From the NCBI GenBank assembly GCA_963556145.1, contig OY744461.1, positions 372,001 through 436,000 on the forward strand: DNA of 64,000 bases. The letters are read 5' to 3'. Positions 55,266 to 64,000 of the stretch are shown here, piece after piece; position 1 is the stretch's first letter; each line of letters opens with the position of its first letter. The position numbers and the translations under genes were made by a program. Source of the DNA: Hygrocybe punicea. Lineage: Eukaryota; Basidiomycota; Agaricomycetes; Agaricales; Hygrophoraceae. The notes below the pieces were generated by a model. It made no database searches. It was not told the DNA's origin and saw only the letters and a program-made list of their open reading frames with translations.

Positions 55266-56213
55266 CCGTCTCAAATGCCAACATTGTGCACCCAGAATCT
55301 TGACAAATCGCTGGTATGTTATTCAAGGGTAATAAAGTAAATGAAGGCTCACTTTTACCCATAGCAGTTTCCCTCCTGTGGCTATAGACAAGACAGCTGG
55401 AAATCTCAACCTCCACAGATCAGCCATGCCTATCAGCAGAATTCTGCCCTATTCCAGAATGACGCACCTTATTCACAATACAACCCTGATGGCCCAAATC
55501 CTTTGGTACACTCTGGCAGCTATCTGGTGATCATGCATGACAATTTTCGCAATGCACAGGTGAACACGTCCAGCCAAGCATCACTTCCAACACCAGTCAC
55601 AATGCAAAATAGTTCCTATCAGTATACGCATGCATTCCATGACACTTCTCCCCACTTACCATCTGTTTCACAAATGGGCTTAACCCCTGCTAAACGATTT
55701 GATGTCTTCTCCGACTCCGATCTTGAAAGTACTAGTCTTGGTACAACCTGCAAAAAGGTTTCCACCAAAGTTGAAGATTTGCGCAAAAGAACTGAACAAC
55801 TGCAGCAACATGTTCTTGAATTAGAAGACACAGTTCAAGAGATGAAAGAAAAGGTTTTGACTCAACAGACAAGTGCGAAGCCAAACTCTAGAAACATATC
55901 TAACAAGCACCAAGAAATAAAGGTGAGCTCATGAGATCCGGATACCAAGGAGGACACTCACGATTCAGGACCAGGAATTGGTCCATAGCATGTTTTGGAG
56001 CCTTTGCAATGTTTATCCGGCACTAAGTGAGAGGAATCGAGTTGTGAGCTTGAAAGGTCCGCTTGCAACTGGCCAATCATTTGAAGACATTCAAGTTGAC
56101 TGCCAAGATGCAATTCATATCTGGAGGCCAGATATGAACATAGCAGTCAATAGGCATATGCAGGGGTTTTTCAACCCATGCAGGTTTGGACCCCTGGCAA
56201 GTACAGGTATGGG

Positions 56214-56523
56214 TTGTTGTAGCTTCATGGTTGTATTCCCATTTACCTCCCCTCAAGACCAGTCACTATATCTACTGTTCATGTAGTTGGTTCGGACTTT
56301 TTCTTCTTTTCCTTTTCTTACGTTTAGTCTGGTTCTTGGGGCAGACCCCCTTGTCTTGGGTAACCCCCATGGCTCGCAATGACATTAGACCATGAACCCC
56401 CCCCCCCTTGTAGTAGTATTGTCTTAGTTATAAGCAACAATGAAACTGCTGTTCTACCTCTGGAAACTGATCCCCTGTTAAGTTGATTGTTGCTGGAGCC
56501 TGCTGCAGAAGTGATCCATAACA
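56214..56523 (+). repeat. 3' fragment of the giant LTR (copy 3)
   Basis: Matches the last 310 bp of the copies at 12232 and 23666, from TTGTAGCTTCATGG to GTGATCCATAACA. Its 5' end is truncated against the coiled-coil exon. No target duplication. Confidence 0.75.
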
Positions 56524-56739
56524 ACACCTCCTTCATGTTGAAAATGAGGTGTTGGGAATCCCAGGTTTTTATTTTATGATCCCACCTGGTGCCCAACCAC
56601 CCCAAGTTTTCCACCCCAGGTAATGGTAATAATGCTGTTTTGTTCTCATTGCTAAGAAAGAGACGAGTAACATGCCATGCAAGGCAATGGCCCACACCAA
56701 ACTAGTGAGGTGTAGCTAGATTTACAATGCACATTGAAT

Positions 56740-57290
56740 TTATTAATGATGCACTAGTCAAACACTTGTCGAACAGGCCAAACAATGTTTGACAAGTGTT
56801 CAGCAAGTGTGCCAGCATCAATCTGCATCATTGGCCCTGCACAAACACTTGCACGAACAATGTAATGGATGTATCTGTGATGTAGGTACATGTACTATGT
56901 GCATTAAAATTATCAATAATGCAAATAGTGAATGCTTGTTGAACAGGCTGAACAGTGTTCAACAAGTGTTCGGCAAGTGTCCCAGCATCAATCTGCATCA
57001 TTGGCTTTGCACAAACAATTGTAGGAAAAATGTACCATTGTATCTGTGATGTAGCTACACTTCCCATGTGCATTATTCATTTTTGCAGTGATCACTCATT
57101 GAACAGTGTTCCACAACATGTTCAGAAGTTGTCCCAGCTACAATACGGTGTCCCACCTTCATTCTAGGGCATTGCCATTGTACAAACAATAGTATGGCCT
57201 GTACTATTAACACATATCCTTGTAATGCACATCATACTTAATACATTATCAATACTGGTCAAACAAGCTGACCAGTGTTCAGCAAATCAT
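56740..57290 (+). repeat. Degenerate tandem repeat, period about 150-175 bp
   Basis: Units contain GAACAGGCTGAACAGTGTTC, then CAAGTGT.CCAGCATCAATC. Copies start near 56768, 56942, 57097 and 57246, increasingly diverged. No coding. Confidence 0.6.
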
Positions 57291-57521
57291 TGGGCCAGTG
57301 TCCCAGGCAAAGTCTGTGGCCTTGCAGTGCAACAGACACTGTCTGATCCATACATTCAATGTGTTAATTCCCCACTTATCCTTATTTTATGTACTAGAAT
57401 CAATTCAGGTGTCCAACACTCACCAATTTCCAAACTTTATGTAATCCAAAGCATTGCCAGTGTAGAAGTTGAACTAGTCATATTGTCTATTCTGGTACTC
57501 ATCAAAACCAGCAATCTTAAG

Positions 57522-57825
57522 TAGTGAATAGTGTGGGTAACCCATGGGTAATTTTGGCTGTACCTGTACCCACACCCATTGTACCCACGGGTTTTACCCA
57601 TCATTTTAAGCCCCGGATCGTCCAAAACGGTCAAGTATTGAGCTAGATATGCTCAAAATACTAGAATAAAGTATTTTGAGCATATCTAGCTCAATACTTG
57701 ACCATTTTGGATGATCCAGGGCTTAAAATAAAGCTGGCAGGTCCAGAAATCTGTACCCATACCCGTATCTGTGGCTATACCCGTGGAAGAACCCGCGGGT
57801 TCACCCGTACCTGTGCATTTCTCTA
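57522..57825. mobile_element. hAT-type MITE, 304 bp, with internal hairpin
   Basis: TAGTGAATAGTGTGGGTAA...CATTTCTCTA with perfect 8-bp duplications ATCTTAAG (57514-57521, 57826-57833). The centre is a hairpin with about 50-bp arms (57611-57725, GATCGTCCAAAACGGTCAAG and its inverse). GGGTA-rich arms link it to the element at 30445. Confidence 0.78.
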
Positions 57826-57839
57826 ATCTTAAGTTGTTA

Positions 57840-59600
57840 CAATAGAAGTGCAGTTGGTATCATTATGCATGGCATTATTTCTACATGGCATTATTTCTAC
57901 AGTTCTCACAGGAGGTTTCAGATACTTAGAATTTCTAGAAATAATTGCTACATTTCAACTTGAATGTGTAGGCTCCTCACTACACCATAATGACCACATA
58001 ATTGAAATTCTGTCATCAATAAATTCAAAAACTGAAGATGAATATGTGAAGAATTGACAATGTAAATCTTACCAGAGAGTGATAATAAACCGTTTTGTGT
58101 AGTATCAAAGTACAACCTCTGTATTATGTCAGCAAACCTGTGCAATTGGAACTATGAAATATATGTGCAGTATGTGAACATGGTGATATCAATAATGATG
58201 TAAACTTAAGTGAATGAGGTGAATTACTGAGTAACTATGACTAATGATACAGCAGTGAGGTAGTTATATATATGCCAACATGAACAATGCAAACTTGATA
58301 TGAAAGATGCTACTTTGGGATCTGATATTGGGTTATAACAAATTGGAAGGAACAAGATATAATCAATCATGAAATGTATATCATGGCAGTATGGTTTCAG
58401 AATGGTATCTAAGTAGCATCAGTATGTAATAATACAGGAAATATCAATAACTTTGCCAATATTGATTATCATAGGAGGGTAATAATGCTGTATGATTTGC
58501 ATGTACTTGTACTCTCATTACTAAAAAGGGAAGAGTAACCTGCCATGTAAAGCAATGGCCCACACCCCACTAGTTGAATCTGGTAATCATCAAAACCAGT
58601 GATCTTCATATAAGTCTAGTTGGTATCATTGTGAGAGTGATTAATTCTACAGTACTCACAGGAGATTGTTCTTGACCTGAGACAATAATTCAGATACTGA
58701 GAATTTCCAGATATAATTACTACACTTCAACTTGAATATGTAGGCTCTTCACCACACCACAATGATTACATAATTGAAATTCTGTCATCAATAAATTCCA
58801 AAATCGAAAGGGAATATCTGAAGAATTTACATTGTATATCTCCACAGAGAGTGATAATAAACTGTTTTGTGTAGTGTCAAAGTACAACCTCTGTACTATG
58901 AAATATATGTGAAGCTTGTGAACATGGTGATATCATTCACTATGTAAACTGAAGTGGATGTGAGGTATATTACAGAGTAACAATAAATTAGTGAAGTAGT
59001 TATATATATGCCAACATGAACACTGCAACTTGATATGAAAGATGCCAATTTAGGATCTGATATTGGGTTATAACAAATTGAAAGGAACAGGACATAATCA
59101 ATTATGAAATGTATTTCAGTGTAGTATGATATCTGAATAGAATCAGTATGTATTACAGCTGTTTTCAAAATCATGTGGAATCTGAGAAAAAATTCAAGGT
59201 GGCGCAAACTCTGCCAATTTTCAGCACATACACACTGAGTTTGAAAAGTTTAGTTAACTTCAACAAGATGAGTGTCAGGGCCCAGTGAAACCTCCTGACT
59301 TGGAATATAGCTACTAACAATTCATTTACCATATCCCTGCTGTCCCAAAAATTGGAAACAAACAAGTTGTCCAATCCAAGGGAGATATACACATAATTCA
59401 ACATCAACTAAATTCTAAGGCTGCAAGTTGAAGTTTCTACTTAGGGCCAGCAGAGCAGCCACGCCACCTTGAATTCTTTCTCAGATTCCACATGATTTTG
59501 AAAACAGCTGTAATGAAGGAAATATCAATAACTTTGCAAATATTGATCATCATAAGTAATAATGCTGTATGATTTGTATATACTTATATTCTCATTGCAG
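57840..59600 (+). repeat. Duplicated 0.6-kb block with flanking shared ends
   Basis: 57850-58440 and 58610-59150 are similar along their length (CATAATTGAAATTCTGTCAT; CAAAGTACAACCTCTGTA). The tails at 58438-58570 and 59516-59650 also match each other (GGAAATATCAATAACTTTGC), and part matches 56625-56700. No gene was recognised. The second copy is interrupted by a small TIR element. Confidence 0.7.
59156..59510. mobile_element. Small TIR element with TA duplication (Tc1/mariner-type?), 355 bp
   Basis: CAGCTGTTTTCAAAATCATG...CATGATTTTGAAAACAGCTG flanked by TA. The TIR continues for about 50 bp with few differences (GGAATCTGAGAAA; TTCAAGGTGGCG). Comparison with the sister copy at about 58430 shows it as an insertion. 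No transposase. Confidence 0.6.
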
Positions 59601-60419
59601 AAAGAGATGAGTAACATCCTATGCAAAGTAATGGTCCACATGCCACTAGTACAAGACTTGCCAAATTCACCAAATATGTAAGTCTGGAGGCTCTCATAAT
59701 ACCTAGCAGAATTAGATACCCAGTAGGATACGTCTGAATTACAATACTTGCTCAGATGGACATGAAACTGAAATATATATCTGCATTTATAAAAGACAGT
59801 AGACAGTAGAATTTGCAGAAATGGCCAAGTCTGCCAGACTGAGCATAATAACAATGTATTACAGGAGTCGCAGGTCTCTCCAAGCCTCTAATACTTATAC
59901 CAGTATGAGATGTCATCTTTACTCAGTACTCAGCAACTATGGAATGTTTGGTCAATGCCTGCTCACTACCAAACTTTTGGTGTGGAAAGGTACAGCCTGA
60001 ACATGTACTCATGGTGAAAACACACTATCATTTTAAAAACAGCTGTAAACCATAGGACACATTTCAATTCTCATTATTAACTCCATTTAAAGTTTGCTTT
60101 ATTATAGTCTAATCATGCCTGACATTACCAGGTTCAAGACTCATATGGACTGCACTTGCCTCCTTGTGAATGAGAGCCCTTGCACCTCTCCTTCCCCTCA
60201 AGTTTTACCCCAGGGTTTCCATCCCTTATTCACACATCATGGTTTCAGTCCATTTGCTTATCTACTTCAGGGGAGACATTCTGCTACAAGCCTCTTTGTC
60301 TCCTCCCAAGTATGTCCTTCCTTTATTTGTTTGTTCCTTCTGATTCCTTGTAGAGCTTAGTTTTTGGTTTCTTGCACCCACACTTTTCACCATGTCCCCT
60401 TATCTGTATTGCATCACAC
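59601..60419. other. Repeat-derived, no gene
   Basis: 59930-60070 is a diverged direct repeat of 61310-61480 (ACAGCTGTAAAC; GACACATTTCAA). A plus frame at 60094-60360 is unrecognised and probably chance. Confidence 0.4.
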
Positions 60420-61208
60420 TAGTGATGGTCAGGTTCGGTTCGGTTCGGTTCAGGCCAAAAAAATCTGAACCTTGAACTGAACCTTTGGTTCAGGTTCAGA
60501 TAGGTTCAGTTCAGGTTCAGGCCAGGCTGAACCTGAACTGAACCTGTAAAAATACAAGTATACTAGCTAATCAATTTTCTCAATCCAAAATTTTCCTTTA
60601 TTTCCTACCACTCTACATTGTTGTTGTGCTAATGGTTTGACTCTTCAATTACATGTACTGTGTCCATGTTCACTGTGAATGAATCAATAGAATCTTGTGT
60701 TAGATGTGTCTGAAGCACAGTAAGCATGAAATATCCTGGACAACTGTTCAGATGGTCATTGCAAATGTTTTGCAGTATTTTAACAGGAAGAAAAGATCTT
60801 GCAATCAGTATAACTGAATCACACAACATGGCCTTCTAGGCTGAATTTCAACTTTACATTTTAAAATATATTTAAGTTTGCAAATATTCCTGTTACAGAA
60901 GCACTAATTGCAACTGTATACACTCTAACTAATCTAGATTCTGTTATTAATGATGCTGAACTTTCAAGTCAGCAAATATTGGACCAAAACTAAGTCTCTA
61001 CTCAGCAGAAATTAGACTAATATGTGAAAGATTAGGTTCAGGTTCGAACCAGTTCAAACCAGGTTCACAAGATTCCGTCCTTGACTGAACCTTAAACTGA
61101 ACCTAAGGTTCGGTTCAGGCATCACCCTGAACCTTGAACTGAACTTAGGTTCGGTTCATGTAGGTTCAGGTTCGAACCCAGGTTCAGAACCGAACTGTAC
61201 CATCACTA
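60420..61208. mobile_element. hAT-type non-autonomous element, 789 bp
   Basis: TAGTGATGGTCAGGTTCGG...GAACTGTACCATCACTA with perfect 8-bp duplications CATCACAC (60412-60419, 61209-61216). Both ends are GGTTCGGTTCAGG-rich inverted sequence as in the elements at 33213 and 45198, but the middle is AT-rich without triplet arrays. Confidence 0.85.
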
Positions 61209-61216
61209 CATCACAC

Positions 61217-62752
61217 CGGTTCTTCTCATGTAATACTTACATATCAAATTCTGGGCCTTGCTGCTGTTTCAGGGCAAGGCCACATACACTTATTTCTTTC
61301 ACCAAAAAACTGAGAGGTGCTTATTAATAATTAGATTATGCCCACTCACTACCCAACTTTGGTCAAGCTGACGCTATGCAGTGCAAAATGCAGTACAGCC
61401 TAAACTTGTACTTGCAGTGAAAACATGCTATCACTTTTAAAACAGCTGTAAACTGTAAGACACATTTCAACTCCCTTTATTAAATTACAATATTACAGTG
61501 GATTCAGACCTTCATGTCAGTGCCAATCTTGAAAAAATAAAATTGAGGCACCTACAAAGTCTCTGGTGGGAAGCTGTGGCTGAGCAAAAAGAAAGGCAGT
61601 CCTGAGCAACATGGTAGTTGACACAATGTTAAGTGACCATGAGGCTCCTATATAAATATAACTGAACATTTATAGTATATTTTCTGAAGGAAAAAGCAGT
61701 AGTTGGTGTTGTTGCATAATTATTGGTGAAGTGCTTCCCACATAGCCACAACAACAATGACAGAAATGGAGGAAAAGGCTGGGAGGGTGGTGCACCCACC
61801 TACTGGCCAAGGTACATACCCCAAACCTGGCCCTATCAACACTGGCCAACCCCCTGCTGCCACCACACCTTGCAAACACACATTGATGCATTGACTGATG
61901 TGTTGATGTCATTCACAAGGTATCTGACATGCACAAGGTCCTTGCAAACAAGTCAAATAACCCCTGCTGCCACACACCCCAGTATCTGGCACACATGAAC
62001 CTTGCAAATACAAGCTTACATGTCATTTAACATGTAGACATAATTCGTGAGGTATCTGGCACCAAGAAGGATAATGGGAGTGTGGGTGTAGCCCATGCTC
62101 CCATTTCCATGGCTCACAGCTCATCCAAGGCATCTCCCATACCTCACTAGGGTGACAGCCACATCAATTGATGTGTGTCTGGCCTGCATGAGGTGTAGGG
62201 ATCTCAAATCACCACAGGTACATGAAGTATGCATGATCTACTGCCGTACCTGCCTTCATTCAGGTATGGTATGTACCCATTAAGCAAACAGGTATGGGTA
62301 TGGTGGGTACAGATGCAGTGTCCAAAAATTGGACTCCCAGTATACCCATACCATACCCTACTCATCTACTGTGAGTACTTTACTGATAAATCATTTGATG
62401 AAAAGGACTTACAAAGGATTGACGATGGTGAGATGAGAGGCGGGGTTTCCTGTTCTATCCACAACACTATCAGATGTGGGTGGCTCTTTGGGTGTGGTTT
62501 CTTCAGTGTTAGTTGTGTTACCCAAGTCAGAAAATTCAGGAGCAGGTGGCATAGTCAATGTTGCTGATGTTGCAAACCAATGTTGAGGTTCTCGTCAACC
62601 AGGTCCTTGGTACTTTACCCCATTTCTTTAATTCTTACCAGACTGGGCATTTGAAACTCATGTAAAGGCTATTGAGAAGGAATAATTGTAGATGTATGTG
62701 GGTATACACATACCATTTGGGGTATATGGGTCAAATTATGATGTTCTTGGAC
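61217..62752. other. Repeat remnants, no gene
   Basis: 61540-61650 is repeated at 63535-63640 (AAGCTGTGGCTGAGCAAAAA). 61740-62370 resembles the interior of the hAT-like element at 30445-38174 (GGGTGGTGCACCCACC; CATCAATTGATGTGTGTCTG; ACAGGTATGGGTATGGTGGG) and is probably a decayed copy. No coding was supported. Confidence 0.45.
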
Positions 62753-62952
62753 TAGTGTTGCTCAACTCAGCTGGTCAGAAAAAGCTGATCCAAGTTCTGA
62801 TTTTTTGGTGCACAACCAGCTTTCTCAAAGGCTGATATTTTGTAGCTATAGACCATAGCTACAAAATATCAGCCTTTGAGAAAGCTGGTTGTGCACCAAA
62901 AAATCAGAACTTGGATCAGCTTTTTCTGACCAGCCAAGTTGAGGCAACACTA
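62753..62952. mobile_element. Hairpin MITE (hAT-type), 200 bp
   Basis: TAGTGTTGCTCAACTCAGC...AGTTGAGGCAACACTA, a near-perfect hairpin with its centre at about 62853. Flanks TCTTGGAC and TCTTCGAC (8 bp, one mismatch). It is non-coding. Confidence 0.82.
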
Positions 62953-62960
62953 TCTTCGAC

Positions 62961-64000
62961 TTGTGTGGGGTATACAGGTGCTCTGTGGGATGTATTCTTT
63001 CAAAAACTTGACTAGGAGGACCTCTGGAGTGTGAATAAAGCAATGACATTGTGGGACTCAGATCCACAACAGAGTGATCAGAAAGTTCATCCAGCAAAGA
63101 ACAATCTGGGGTATTGTGCTGATAGAAGGAGGACATGGAGGAATGAGGGAGAGAGAGATGTGTATGTCATATACACTAGCATGACTTGGAGAGACTCAGA
63201 AGACTCTGTGATGTCACTAGCTCTCTTCTGTTGAATCCATTCCAATACTGCTACCATCAACATGATGTACTATAGTGCCTGTTGGTCAAGTCAGTAATTT
63301 ACTAGTAGTAGGTATAAATAATATGTTATAGCTTACAATTTATCCAGTCATATAGCAATAGATTCTGAACGAAGTTTTTTATTTCACATGAATTTTGGCT
63401 ACTTAGATACCTACAAATTGATGACAAAATGTCCTGTTCTCATTGGGCTTGAAGACTTGAACCTATTTCAGCATTGATGTCACCAAGCTCTGAGAATTAT
63501 TACAGCAGATTTGGAAATTCATTTCTGCGCCCAAAAAAATTAAGGTGCTTACTAAGGCTTTCAACCAAGCTGTGGCTGAGCAAAAAGAAAAGCAGTATTG
63601 TAATATAATCATGGATAACACAGTGTTCAGTGACCATAAGGCTCTTAAAGAAAGATAACTTAACACTTCCAGTACATTTCTACACCGCCGTTGGCACCAC
63701 AGTGTCTCCAGGATGTGGGAAGGGCAGCATCGGAGAATAGCGGGATTTAAACTCATTTTGGTAGCAACTACAATCTGAAACCTGCAATTTGATTCCCTAC
63801 TTCTAGCTTGTGCAGAAATTGACGATGGTCACATCTCAATCAGTCCACTTGTAGTTTTGCGATTGAGAAGCAGGCGGGTCCCGACGCGAGATGCCACAAA
63901 ATCTCAATCCCACTGGTCCGACATTGGGTTGATGTAGATCTGGCATCATTTCTGCCAATAATGTTGGATGTCGGGTCAAGGCTGGGTTAATCCCTACTCT
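62961..64000. other. No gene recognised
   Basis: AT-rich. It contains the second copy of the 61540 repeat at about 63535-63650. Open frames here lack family features. The last 200 bp are more GC-balanced and may approach another unit. Confidence 0.4.

Larger units (their letters stand above)
53300..56205 (+). pseudogene. Coiled-coil protein gene interrupted by LTR element 2
   Basis: The exon from about 53300 (PVPVVCFPADVLPNEGRTTP, CAPLPALEQLTSSPDLLLP, DTSTQRLP) continues after the LTR element as SQMPTLCTQNLDKSL to 55315. Then a likely intron to about 55362 and an exon with CGYRQDSWKSQPPQISHAYQ, TPAKRFDVFSDSDLES and a coiled coil (KVEDLRKRTEQLQQHVLELE). A 47-bp intron (GTGAGC...CAG, after QEIK at 55921) leads to QELVHSMFWSLCNVYP, GQSFEDIQVD and IHIWRPDMN. 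It is cut at about 56210 by a fragment of the giant LTR. The fold resembles Agaricomycete proteins seen in transposon-rich regions. Function unknown; inactivated by the insertions. Confidence 0.5.

Noticed and set aside
60094..60360. 88-aa plus-strand ORF
   Set aside because: Lies between repeat copies, has no recognisable features and no counterpart in the duplicated neighbour.
1..64000. tRNA, rRNA, CRISPR arrays, bacterial-type operons
   Set aside because: Searched by eye for GGTTCGAATCC-type B boxes with cloverleaf context and for regularly spaced short repeats; none was found apart from the weak SINE-like site.

Overview
This window is a piece of nuclear DNA from a filamentous basidiomycete, most likely an Agaricomycete. 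The genes are split by many short GT-AG introns (46-80 nt). The recognisable families (HNH protein, WW/multi-TM protein, Crinkler-like P-loop protein, fungal viperin, DIRS retroelements, DUF6818-type proteins) are typical of that class. No rRNA, tRNA, CRISPR array or bacterial operon was seen.

Layout. (1) 1-10.3 kb is host-gene DNA: the 3' end of the proteasome subunit gene rpn3 (+), a fungal membrane protein (+), a small secreted cysteine-containing protein (-), an HNH-nuclease-domain protein (+), a truncated gene copy (-) and a 12-exon WW-domain/multi-TM protein (-). (2) 10.5-22 kb looks like one decayed PIF/Harbinger-like region, with a DDE transposase facing a DUF6818 partner gene. The partner gene is split by a 1.6 kb LTR. 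That LTR is split by a 6.5 kb TIR transposon (TE-A), and TE-A is split by a 2.7 kb non-autonomous LTR element. (3) 23.7-25.3 kb is a clean solo copy of the same giant LTR (TSD TACAA), which carries a small conserved transmembrane ORF. (4) 25.4-39.1 kb is a minus-strand DIRS element (DIRS2). It is split by a hairpin MITE and by a hAT-like element; the hAT-like element contains a plus-strand DIRS element (DIRS1), which is itself split by another hAT-like element rich in CAG repeats. (5) 39.5-43.7 kb is a compact host-gene island on the minus strand: a broken Crinkler-like P-loop gene, a viperin (RSAD2) homologue and a possible PD-(D/E)XK-like protein. (6) 43.9-53.0 kb is a long-TIR transposon (TE-B), again with nested insertions. 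(7) 53.3-64 kb is AT-rich, CpG-poor repeat DNA with a coiled-coil gene split by a recent LTR element, plus several hAT-type MITEs.

For many insertions the target-site duplication is visible, and removing the insert restores a reading frame. The order of events can therefore be read directly. Nonsense codons in the decayed elements are very often TGA where arginine or tryptophan would be expected, which suggests C-to-T decay of methylated or RIP-targeted repeats.

The most unusual host-side observation is the viperin gene. It is complete from start to the conserved C-terminal Trp, but the first of its three radical-SAM cysteines reads Arg (CGT for TGT). It sits 150 bp from the Crinkler-like gene and overlaps the nuclease-like gene. 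All gene models here are hand-spliced from sequence and have not been checked against transcripts or databases.
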